From NCEH01 sp043195095 (GTDB lineage Bacteria > Pseudomonadota > Alphaproteobacteria > Rhizobiales > Xanthobacteraceae): DNA of 64,000 bases. Shown piece after piece: positions 1 to 7,162 of this stretch. The first letter of the stretch is position 1. Every line of letters starts with the position of its first letter. The DNA is taken from assembly GCF_043195095.1 (NCBI RefSeq), contig NZ_JBAFWN010000003.1. The stretch is one strand, 5' to 3'. Under the pieces are notes generated by a model. The model searched no databases, was not told where the DNA came from, and saw only the letters and a list, made by a program, of their open reading frames with translations. A program made the position numbers and the translations under genes.

Positions 1-1242
1 GAGCGCGTACATCGACGTCATCGTCTTGTTCGGCGCCGAGCACTCGGCGATCATCTGCGCCACCTTCAGGAACTTGTCCTTCGGCGTGCCGGTGATGCGC
101 TCGACCATCTCCGGGGTGTAGATGGAGACATGCTGCTTCAGCAGGTTCCACACGCACCGCGGGTTCTGCAGCGTGTCGTCCACCACCGCATAGCCGTCGG
201 GGCCGATCTGGTAGTCCCAGGTCGAGCGGTCGTAGTCTCGCTTGCTTTCATCATAGCCCGTGAACAGGCCGTCCTTATAATCGAAGCCGTCCTTCACCAG
301 ATAGTTCGCGTTGGTGAAGGCCTTCACATAGTCCCACTGCACCTTGTCGTTCTGGATGCAGTAATTGATCACGCCGTTGAGGAACGCGATGTCGGTTCCC
401 TGGCGGATCGGCGCGTAATAATCCGCCACCGCCGCCGAGCGCGTATAACGCGGATCGACCACGACCAGCTTCGCGCCACGGTTGGCCTTCGCCTCCGTAA
501 CCCATTTGAACCCGCAAGGGTGCGCTTCGGCGGCATTGCCGCCCATGATCACGACCAGATCCGTGTTCTTGATATCGGTCCACGAATTGGTCATAGCGCC
601 ACGGCCAAAAGTTGGGGCGAGACTCGCCACCGTCGGGCCGTGTCAAACGCGGGCTTGGTTATCGAATACCAGCATGCCGGCGCTGCGCACGACCTTGTAC
701 GTGCACCAGGCGGTTTCGTTCGTGGTGGCCGAGGCGGCGAGGAAGCCGGTGGTCACCCAGCGATTGACGGTCACGCCGTCATTATTCTTGGCGATGAAAT
801 TCTTGTCGCGATCGTCCTTCAGGACTCGCGCGATCTTGTCCAGCGCCACATCCCAGCTGACCTGCTCGAACTTATCGGAGCCGGCCTTGCGCAGCATGGG
901 ATGATGCAGGCGGGTCTTGGAGTGCACGATGTCGAGGAGGGCCGCGCCCTTCGGGCACAGGGTGCCGCGATTGGTGGGGTGGTCGACGTCGCCCTCGATA
1001 TGGGTGATCTCGGCTTTCTCGCCCTTCTTCAGATCGCCCTTGGAATAGATGATGATGCCGCAGGCCACCGAGCAGTAGGTGCAGGTGTTGCGCGTCTCAG
1101 TCGTATTGAAAAGGCGGAAGGGGCGGATGGAATCTGCGTAGGCCTGTTCTATGCCTCCGAAGCCGAAAGCTCCAAGAGACGTGCCCGCGATTCCCGCACC
1201 CGCCGTTTTCAAGAACTGGCGCCGCGAGAGCTCCATGTTCAT
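1..1242 (-). CDS. fdnG: Formate dehydrogenase-N/O alpha subunit, selenoprotein (partial, C-terminus off window)
   Basis: Catalytic molybdopterin subunit of a membrane-associated, periplasm-facing formate dehydrogenase (formate to CO2, electrons to the respiratory chain). The N-terminus has a Tat signal (SRRQFLK, residues 6-12). Cysteines 54, 57, 61 and 96 fit the [4Fe-4S] site of the family. The frame meets TGA at 643-645 (codon 200) in the context DNQARV-U-HGPTVA, the selenocysteine context known from E. coli FdnG (U196), and then continues open and homologous (GRGAMTN; TPEMVERITGTPKDKFLKVA) to the window edge, so the TGA is read as selenocysteine. About 414 of roughly 1000 expected codons are visible. 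The start ATG at 1242 has GGAGG 9 nt upstream. Nearby selD supports selenium use. Beta and gamma subunits would lie beyond the left edge. Confidence 0.95.
600..645 (-). other. Selenocysteine UGA codon with bacterial SECIS-like hairpin
   Basis: On the minus strand the UGA (643-645) is followed at once by CACGGCC (642-636), which pairs perfectly with GGCCGTG (606-600). Inside this 7-bp lower stem a second stem GGCGA/TCGCC (628-624 with 620-616) closes a 3-nt loop (GUC). Bacterial SECIS elements sit directly 3' of the UGA within the coding region and recruit SelB with Sec-tRNA; position and shape fit. I folded it by eye; SelB binding is inferred. Confidence 0.8.
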
Positions 1243-1575
1243 CGAAGAAAACCTCCGATAGGCGCCCCCAACGGGGGACGATCAAAAAGGGGAAAACTCA
1301 CCCTTGTCCGGGATTCCGGCTCGTCCGAACGGTATTTTGGAATTGGAAACATGTCAAACTTCGCGAGCACAAATGCGCGTGTTTCAAGACAATAAGACCA
1401 TGTATCTTGGTTTTTACTCTTCCTGATTTTCAAGGCGACGCTGCGTAAGCGAAATAGAGGTCCAAAATTTGCTGCAAATGCGAAGCCGGAAGAGATATTC
1501 GCTCGCGGATTTTCGTTTAGCCACGAAATTTTGATTTGAAAACAGATTGACCGGCCGCGGACGGCGGCGCACCGT
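1243..1575. promoter_or_regulatory. Divergent intergenic region between formate dehydrogenase and TlpA-like genes
   Basis: 333 bases without a convincing gene. It is visibly more AT-rich than its surroundings (about 1380-1550), as expected for promoters firing in both directions. The only element I can name is the ribosome binding site of the dehydrogenase gene (GGAGG next to 1251-1256 on the minus strand). I could not identify a defined sigma factor or regulator site. Confidence 0.5.
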
Positions 1576-2343
1576 TTGGGCGTGAACCTCACATCGGCTC
1601 CCGAGGGTCGGGGCAATATTTCGGACGCGACGTCTCTCCGCCGCCGTGGCGCGGGGAGCGTTTTTGCGCGTCCGCTGCGGTTTGCCCGCGAGTCTCGCGG
1701 CGTCTTTCTCTTCCCCCGCGCCTGTCTCCCGGGCCTCCGCGCCATGCTGTTCGCCTCGGCCGTACTGGGCGCCGGCAGCGCTGCGGCGCAGGGCGAGGCC
1801 GGGCTTCGCCGCGAACCACCGCTCGCAGCGCTTTCGGTGGACGCCAAGCCGGGCGCTCCCCAGCCCGTGCCGCCTTTGGTGCTGGAGCGGCTGGTCCCGG
1901 TCGGCGCGCCGGTCCAGCAGGTGGATCGTGCGACGTTTGCCGGCCGCGTGGTGCTGGTGCATTTCTTCGCCACCTGGTGCGAACCCTGCCGGGAGGAATT
2001 GCCGGCGCTCAACCGCCTCGCGGCGCGCTTCGCCGATCGGCCGCTGACCCTGCTCGCCGTGGATGTCGGGGAGGTGGATACGCGGGTGCGCCGTTTCACC
2101 GAGACCACGCCGATTGCCTTTCCCATCCTGATGGATCGCGAGCGGGGGGCGGCGCGTGCGTGGGACGTCAGCGTCCTGCCCGCGAGCATCCTGATCGGGC
2201 CGGACGGGCAGGTGCGCGCACAGGCGCAGGGACCGGTGGACTGGGACCGCGCCGAGACCGACCGCGCCATCGCCACGCTGCTTGCTCCCGCTCTCAACAC
2301 CCCACATTCCCTCAACGATCCTTCGGGAGGACCCACACAATGA
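1576..2343 (+). CDS. TlpA-like thioredoxin-fold protein, probably periplasmic
   Basis: Thiol-disulfide oxidoreductase of the TlpA/ResA family: the core contains VHFFATWCEPCREELPAL with the redox motif CEPC (Cys135 and Cys138 counting from the TTG at 1576), a later cis-proline region (DVSVLPASIL) and GPDGQV. An Ala-rich segment ending SAAAQG just after position 1744 looks like a signal peptide, so the domain should act outside the cytoplasm. The start is uncertain: TTG 1576, GTG 1582 and ATG 1744 are all possible and none has a good ribosome binding site. The stop overlaps the next gene's start (ATGA), so the two are co-translated. Position opposite an exported selenoprotein dehydrogenase suggests, but does not prove, a role in its thiol/selenol chemistry. 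Confidence 0.75.
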   Translation: MGVNLTSAPEGRGNISDATSLRRRGAGSVFARPLRFARESRGVFLFPRACLPGLRAMLFASAVLGAGSAAAQGEAGLRREPPLAALSVDAKPGAPQPVPPLVLERLVPVGAPVQQVDRATFAGRVVLVHFFATWCEPCREELPALNRLAARFADRPLTLLAVDVGEVDTRVRRFTETTPIAFPILMDRERGAARAWDVSVLPASILIGPDGQVRAQAQGPVDWDRAETDRAIATLLAPALNTPHSLNDPSGGPTQ

Positions 2344-3452
2344 TTACGCGTCGTGACTTTGTGATTTCCGGTGCGGCCCTCTCCGCCGCCGCCATGCTGC
2401 CGGCCGGGGCCTGGGCGCAGAACGCGTTCGCGCCACAGCCGGGAGCGTGGCGCGATTTCCAGGTGGTGACGCGGCTGGAAGTGGCGAAGCCGGACGGCCA
2501 GACCAGCGGGCTCGTGCGCGCCTGGGTGCCGCTGCCGGCGTTTTCGGAGGACCAATGGTTCCGCCCCGGCGGCAGCACCTGGTCCACCAATGCGGCCACC
2601 GCCGAGGTGGTGGGCGACCCCCGGTTCGGCGCGCAGATGCTGGCGCTGGAATGGTCCCCGCGCGAGCCGGCGCCCTCGGTTGAAATCACCAGCAAAGTCG
2701 CGACCCGCGACCGGGCCGTGGACCTCTCCCAGCCGGGCACGGCCGCCCCGTTGGGCGAGAAGGAGCGCGTGACCTTCCTCGCCGCCACCGACCTCATTCC
2801 CACCGGCGGCATCGTCAAGCAGACCTCCGACAGGATCACATCCGGCGCGAAGGACGAGATCACGAAGGTCCGCGCCATCTATGAATGGATTGTGGAGAAC
2901 ACCTATCGCAACGCCGCCACGCGCGGGTGCGGCGTTGGCGATATCGCCGCATTGCTGAAGAGCGGGGATCTCGGCGGAAAATGCGCCGATCTGAACGCCC
3001 TGTTCGTCGGCCTGGTGCGCGCCGCCGGCATTCCCGCCCGCGACGTGTACGGCCTGCGCGTGGCGCCCTCCAAATTCGGCTACAAGAGCCTCGGCGCCAA
3101 TTCTGAGGTGGTGACGAAGGCGCAGCATTGCCGCTCGGAAGTGTTCCTCTCCGGCTATGGCTGGGTGCCCATGGATCCCGCCGATGTGCGCAAGGTCGTG
3201 CTGGAGGAGCCGCCGGGCAAGCTGGGCATCGACGATCCCAAGGTGGTGGCGGCCCGCAAGACCCTGTTCGGCGCCTGGGAAGGCAATTGGATGGCCTATA
3301 ATGCGGCCCACGACGTGGCGCTGCCCGGCTCCAAGGGGCCGAAGGTGGGCTTCCTCATGTATCCGCAGGCGGAGACCGTGGCCGGCCGGCTGGATTGCCT
3401 CGACCCCGACACCTTCCGCTATTCCATCCGCGCGACCGAAATCTCGGTCTGA
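2340..3452 (+). CDS. Tat-exported transglutaminase-like protein
   Basis: 370-residue protein with an N-terminal Tat signal (TRRDFVIS, then a hydrophobic stretch ending GAWAQ). The C-terminal half carries a transglutaminase/protease-like fold with an apparently complete triad: Cys215 in GGKCADLNALF, His263 in KAQHCRSEVF and Asp279 in WVPMDPADV. The family includes peptidases and amide-processing enzymes; the substrate cannot be read from the sequence. ATG at 2340 overlaps the TlpA-like stop by 4 nt. It therefore forms an operon with the thioredoxin-like gene, and selD follows after 74 nt. The long antiparallel frame across this region is a shadow. Confidence 0.8.
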   Translation: MITRRDFVISGAALSAAAMLPAGAWAQNAFAPQPGAWRDFQVVTRLEVAKPDGQTSGLVRAWVPLPAFSEDQWFRPGGSTWSTNAATAEVVGDPRFGAQMLALEWSPREPAPSVEITSKVATRDRAVDLSQPGTAAPLGEKERVTFLAATDLIPTGGIVKQTSDRITSGAKDEITKVRAIYEWIVENTYRNAATRGCGVGDIAALLKSGDLGGKCADLNALFVGLVRAAGIPARDVYGLRVAPSKFGYKSLGANSEVVTKAQHCRSEVFLSGYGWVPMDPADVRKVVLEEPPGKLGIDDPKVVAARKTLFGAWEGNWMAYNAAHDVALPGSKGPKVGFLMYPQAETVAGRLDCLDPDTFRYSIRATEISV

Positions 3453-3526
3453 GCCTGTTCCGCGCCGGCCCCCGCCCGTTTCGCGGCGGGGGCATCGGCC
3501 GATCCGTGAGTTGAGAGACGCCCCGC

Positions 3527-4576
3527 ATGACTGATACCGCCTTCCGCCTCACCAGCCTTGCCCATGGCGGCGGCTGCGGCTGCAAGCTTGCCCCGTCCGT
3601 GCTCCAGGAGCTTCTGGGCGGCCAGCCCATGGCGCAGCCGTTCGCGAAGCTTTTGGTAGGCACGGAAACCGGAGACGACGCGGCGGTGTGGGACCTGGAT
3701 GGCGACACCTGCATCGTCGCCACCACCGACTTCTTCATGCCGGTGGTGGACAACCCCGACCATTTCGGTCGCATCGCGGCCACCAATGCGATTTCGGACG
3801 TCTATGCCATGGGCGGCACGCCCATCATGGCGCTGGCCATTCTCGGCATGCCGCTCGGCAAGGTGGACACGCAGATCGTCCGCGAGATCCTCCAGGGCGG
3901 CGCGGCGGTGTGCGCGGCGGCGGGCATTCCGGTGGCCGGCGGCCATTCCATCGACACCGGGGAGCCGATCTATGGCCTTGCGGTCATCGGCACGGTGCGC
4001 AAGAGCCAGATCCGCCGCAACAGCGACGCCAGGCCGGGGGATGCGCTGATCCTCACCAAGGCCCTGGGCATCGGGATTTATTCCGCCGCCTTCAAGAAAG
4101 AGGCGCTCTCCCCGGACGCCTATGAGGAGATGATCGCCTCCACCACCTTGCTCAACAAGGTCGGCGCCGCGCTGGCGCAGGACGAGGCGGTGCACGGCGT
4201 GACGGACGTCACCGGCTTCGGCCTGCTGGGGCATGGGCTGGAAATGGCCCGCGGCTCGGGGGTGCGGCTGCGCATCGAGGGTGGCGCCCTGCCGGTGCTC
4301 TCCCATGCCGAGGCGCTGGTGCGGCAGGGCTTTGTCACCGGGGCGTCGCATCGCAATTGGGCGAGCTATGGCGAGGGCATCGAGCTGCCGCCTGGGATCG
4401 AGGATTGGCAGCGCCACCTTTTGACCGACCCGCAGACCTCCGGTGGCCTGCTGGTATCGGTGGCGCAGGAGGAGGCGGACCGGGTGCTGGGCGAGATTCT
4501 CGCCGCCGGCTATCCCGCCGCGCGCCGCATCGGCCGGGTGGAGGCGGGCGAGGCGAAGGTCCGGGTGGACGCCTGA
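3527..4576 (+). CDS. selD: Selenide, water dikinase (selenophosphate synthetase)
   Basis: Makes selenophosphate from selenide and ATP, the selenium donor for Sec-tRNA (SelA) and for 2-selenouridine in tRNA. 349 residues, the usual length. The N-terminal glycine-rich loop HGGGCGCK places Cys17, Cys19 and Lys20 exactly where E. coli SelD has its catalytic Cys17 and Lys20. Other family signatures: TETGDDAAVW, TTDFFMPVVDNP, ATNAISDVYAMGG, GGHSIDTGEPIYG, DVTGFGLLGHG and TDPQTSGGLL. ATG 3527 is the natural start. It lies downstream of the tlpA-like/transglutaminase pair and 2.3 kb from the selenocysteine dehydrogenase; selA, selB and selC are not in the window. Confidence 0.97.
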   Translation: MTDTAFRLTSLAHGGGCGCKLAPSVLQELLGGQPMAQPFAKLLVGTETGDDAAVWDLDGDTCIVATTDFFMPVVDNPDHFGRIAATNAISDVYAMGGTPIMALAILGMPLGKVDTQIVREILQGGAAVCAAAGIPVAGGHSIDTGEPIYGLAVIGTVRKSQIRRNSDARPGDALILTKALGIGIYSAAFKKEALSPDAYEEMIASTTLLNKVGAALAQDEAVHGVTDVTGFGLLGHGLEMARGSGVRLRIEGGALPVLSHAEALVRQGFVTGASHRNWASYGEGIELPPGIEDWQRHLLTDPQTSGGLLVSVAQEEADRVLGEILAAGYPAARRIGRVEAGEAKVRVDA

Positions 4577-4644
4577 AGGCGATGCCGAGCGGGCCTTTGC
4601 CGGTCCTTGCAGGGTGAGCTTATCGGACGAAGGGGAACGTTGAT

Positions 4645-4699
4645 CCCTCCTCGGGCGTTGGCATGTGTGAAAACACAAAGCCCGGAGGGCGCGCCCGTG
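4645..4699 (+). promoter_or_regulatory. Hairpin that sequesters a ribosome binding site
   Basis: CCCTC (4645-4649) and CGGGC (4652-4656) pair with GAGGG (4685-4689) and GCCCG (4680-4684), a 10-bp stem with one 2-nt bulge. The loop holds a second small hairpin GTGT-GAAA-ACAC (4665-4676) with a GNRA tetraloop. The 3' arm contains GGAGGG, the ribosome binding site 7 nt before the GTG at 4697. This arrangement could gate translation. Structure drawn by eye; a regulatory role is inferred. Confidence 0.4.
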
Positions 4700-5104
4700 A
4701 TCCGTTCCACTGCCTCGGCAACATCTCTCGCCGCCATTCTTGTTTCTCTAACCGTCGGCGTCGGCTTGGCGCCGTCGCTGTCGGGCGCCGCTTTCGCTCA
4801 GGCGATCGTCAGTCCTCCGCCGCCGGGGAGCCCGCAGGTGCCGGCCGAGAAATCAGGCCCGCCCCTCAATGCCGACAAGGGCTGCGACGCCACCGCATCG
4901 GCGTCGGCGACGGCGCCGGCGAAGGGCGAGAATTCCGGCACCGCTCCGGGCGGCGCGGGATCGACCGGCTGGTCCGGCGGCACCGGCGGGTCCTTTATCG
5001 GCACCCAGCAGTCCGGCGCGACCTCCGGATCGCCGACCGATCACCCCGCGACGGTTGAAGGCGTCAATCCGTCTGTGGTCGGACCCACCCGCAAGGATTG
5101 CTGA
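4697..5104 (+). CDS. Small secreted Gly/Ser/Thr-rich protein of unknown function
   Basis: About 135 residues. The GTG at 4697 is preferred because GGAGGG ends 7 nt upstream and because the protein then begins directly with a signal peptide (hydrophobic core about residues 10-30, cleavage near AAFAQA). The mature part is low-complexity: a Pro-rich segment, a CDATASASATAPA stretch, then repeated Gly-Ser-Thr units (STGWSGGTGGSFIGT, SGATSGSPTDHP) and a C-terminal RKDC. Small exported proteins with the TGWSGGTGGS-type core occur in other Hyphomicrobiales as hypothetical proteins; I know of no assigned function. Two cysteines only. An upstream in-frame start at 4607 would put the signal peptide internally and is less likely. 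Confidence 0.7.
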   Translation: MIRSTASATSLAAILVSLTVGVGLAPSLSGAAFAQAIVSPPPPGSPQVPAEKSGPPLNADKGCDATASASATAPAKGENSGTAPGGAGSTGWSGGTGGSFIGTQQSGATSGSPTDHPATVEGVNPSVVGPTRKDC

Positions 5105-5118
5105 GGCCCGATTTGGCC

Positions 5119-6690
5119 TCAGACCTCTTCAGCTGAGGATCGGCGCACCGCCGCCAGGGCGGCGCGCGCCGTGCCCTCGGCCCCCGCCGAGGCCTCGATC
5201 CTGCGCCAGGACATTGGGCCGAGGTCGTAATCGGCCTGCCGGCGCACCACCTCGGCCGTGGCGTCGGAAGCGTCGCCGTGGCGCTGCTCGACCCGTGCGA
5301 TGAGGGTGCCGATCGGCGCATCCAGCCAGATCCCGAGAAAATCCGCACCGGTACTCCGCGCGACGGCCTGGACCGCGTCGCGTTCCTGCGGGCGAGCATG
5401 CACCGCATCGGCAATGGCTGAATGCCCCGCCGCCACCGCGAGCGCCACCCGTGTCCGCATGCGTTCGTATACCGCTTGTGTCGCCTCCGGCGTATAGGCG
5501 TGCGGTGGCAGCGTCTCGGTTTCGCCGACGCCGGCCATGTTCTTGCGCTCGATATCGCTGCGCAGGATGACGGCGCCCGGTGCCCGCCCGATGCCGGGCG
5601 CCAGCGCGGCCGCAAGCGTGCTCTTGCCCGTCCCGGACAGCCCCCCGATCGCCAGCAGCAGCGGCTTTGCCGGGGTCAGAAACGCGCGCGCCTGGGCGAA
5701 ATAATGGGCAATCTCGCCGCGCGCCGCCGCTTGTCGCTCCTCCGGCAGATGGGCAAGGCCCGCCGCCTGCACCTTGGCGCGGATCGCGGCGCGCAGGCTG
5801 AGGAACAAAGGCAGAGCCGCGAGCCCGGCATAATGCTCCGCCGGCCCGGCCCACAGATAGCGGTTCAGCACCGCGTTCGCCGCGCCGGGTAGGCCGCGCT
5901 CCCACAGATCCATCAGCAGGAAGGCGAGATCGTAGAGCACGTCGCAGATGGCGATCTCGTCATTGAACTCGATGGCGTCGAACAGAACCGGCGCCCCTTC
6001 CAGCAGCACGATGTTGCGCAGATGCAGATCGCCGTGGCAGCGCCGCACATGGCCCTGCGCCGCGCGCGCCCGCAGCAAGGGCGCCACCGCCGCCAGCGCG
6101 TCGCGGGTGGCGCGCGTGAGGGCGTGCGCCATATCCGGGGCGAACAGCTCCGGGTTGTCGGCGAAATCGGCGGCATTCTGGTCCACGATGCGGGCGAGCG
6201 GCGCGGCGGCATCTGGCCCGCCCGACATTGCGGGTGCGCGGGCATGGGCCGCGTGCACAGCGCCGGCAAGGGCGGCGAGAAACGCGGGGGTGAAGGCCTG
6301 CGTCTCCAGCCGGTCGAGGGTGCGGGCCTCATCGAAGCGGCGCATCTTCACCGCATATTCCACCGGCGTGCCCGCGCCGCCCAGGGCAAGGCCACCTATG
6401 GCAAGGCCGTCGGCCATGCGCACGATGGGCACGACCCCGAGGTAGATGCCGGGCGCGTTGGCGCGGTTCACCTCCAGCTCGCGTTCGCAGGCCGAACGGC
6501 GCTTCTCCAGGGTCGAGAAATCCATATAGGGAAAGGCGACGGCGCGCTTGACCTTATAGGCGACGTCGCCTGCCAGGAACACCGCGGCGCCGTGGGTGTC
6601 GATGCGCGAAACCCGCGCGCCGCCATGGGTCGAGGGGTCCGCCAGGAAGGCGAACACCGCGTTCTGGTCCGCGACCACATGGTTGTCCAT
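5119..6690 (-). CDS. Bifunctional protein: aminoglycoside-phosphotransferase-like domain fused to P-loop kinase
   Basis: 523 residues. Residues about 1-335 resemble the phosphotransferase/choline-kinase fold, with the catalytic loop CHGDLHLRNIVL (219-230) and a following metal-binding segment FDAIEFND (237-244). Residues about 343-523 are an AAA/gluconate-kinase-like nucleotide kinase with Walker A GGLSGTGKS (349-357). The same two-domain arrangement is a conserved hypothetical family (COG2187 joined to COG0645). Substrates are unknown; no resistance function should be assumed. It reads toward the secreted-protein gene (convergent, 14-nt gap) and away from kdp, sharing the 243-bp upstream region with that operon. 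Confidence 0.85.
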   Translation of the reverse strand: MDNHVVADQNAVFAFLADPSTHGGARVSRIDTHGAAVFLAGDVAYKVKRAVAFPYMDFSTLEKRRSACERELEVNRANAPGIYLGVVPIVRMADGLAIGGLALGGAGTPVEYAVKMRRFDEARTLDRLETQAFTPAFLAALAGAVHAAHARAPAMSGGPDAAAPLARIVDQNAADFADNPELFAPDMAHALTRATRDALAAVAPLLRARAAQGHVRRCHGDLHLRNIVLLEGAPVLFDAIEFNDEIAICDVLYDLAFLLMDLWERGLPGAANAVLNRYLWAGPAEHYAGLAALPLFLSLRAAIRAKVQAAGLAHLPEERQAAARGEIAHYFAQARAFLTPAKPLLLAIGGLSGTGKSTLAAALAPGIGRAPGAVILRSDIERKNMAGVGETETLPPHAYTPEATQAVYERMRTRVALAVAAGHSAIADAVHARPQERDAVQAVARSTGADFLGIWLDAPIGTLIARVEQRHGDASDATAEVVRRQADYDLGPMSWRRIEASAGAEGTARAALAAVRRSSAEEV

Positions 6691-6933
6691 AGCCCAAAGC
6701 TCCGCGCGCCGGGGAATGCCTGAGTATCCTTATGCCGGAAATCGTCCGCCTTGATACGCCTCACGAAGCCGGGGCGGAACAGGCGACGGGCTGGCCTGTG
6801 CCCGGATGACGGCATGCCGGGCAGGCCCACGCGCGCCGGCTCATCTTGATGGAATCCTTATGCGCGGCGGCAAATCCCGGATCGCGGCTTTACGCGCGGC
6901 GGGTCTAGGACACCCCTACGCAAGGAGTGCTCC

Positions 6934-7017
6934 ATGCTTGACCTTATCTATCTCGTTCTCGGCTTCGCCTTCTTCGCCCTGATGGCGCTGTACCTGCGCT
7001 TCGTGGCGCAGGCCTGA
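6934..7017 (+). CDS. 27-residue single-span membrane micro-protein upstream of kdpF
   Basis: Reading from ATG 6934 gives MLDLIYLVLGFAFFALMALY followed by LRFVAQA and a stop: essentially one transmembrane helix with a short basic tail. AAGGAG (6921-6926) is a good ribosome binding site 7 nt upstream. Only 10 nt separate it from kdpF, so it is the first gene of the kdp operon. Micro-ORFs starting with a similar MLDLIYL motif precede kdpF in other proteobacteria; they are usually unannotated and have no established role. It could be a KdpFABC accessory or an early-duplicated kdpF (both begin MLDL). Confidence 0.65.
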   Translation: MLDLIYLVLGFAFFALMALYLRFVAQA

Positions 7018-7027
7018 GGAGGACCCC

Positions 7028-7114
7028 ATGCTCGACCTCGTTCTCGGGGCGGCGGTGAGCCTCTCGCTCGCCGCCTATCTCGTCTTCGCATTGGTGCGCC
7101 CCGAGCGGTTCTGA
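7028..7114 (+). CDS. kdpF: Potassium-transporting ATPase subunit KdpF
   Basis: 28-residue single-helix protein (ends AAYLVFALVRPERF). KdpF of E. coli is 29 residues and ends YLVYALINAEAF, the same pattern; it stabilises the KdpFABC complex. GAGGAC upstream of ATG 7028 serves as ribosome binding site. kdpA follows after 48 nt. Confidence 0.88.
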   Translation: MLDLVLGAAVSLSLAAYLVFALVRPERF

Positions 7115-7162
7115 CCGCCCCGTGCCGATCCCCCCAACGCTTTTTCCAGGTGATGAAACGCC

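Noticed and set aside
643..645. Premature stop making the dehydrogenase a pseudogene
   Set aside because: Conserved selenocysteine context, an adjacent hairpin and continued homology after the codon, with selD nearby, support recoding.
275..646. Open frame on the minus strand overlapping the formate dehydrogenase
   Set aside because: It is in a different frame from the homologous protein sequence, which continues through the UGA in the original frame to the edge.
1239..3311. 690-codon minus-strand open frame
   Set aside because: Antisense to the TlpA-like and transglutaminase genes; low-complexity Arg/Gly/His composition, typical of shadows in GC-rich DNA.
5119..6690. Antibiotic resistance phosphotransferase
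   Set aside because: Only fold-level similarity; the fused P-loop kinase and the conserved hypothetical family argue for a metabolic role.
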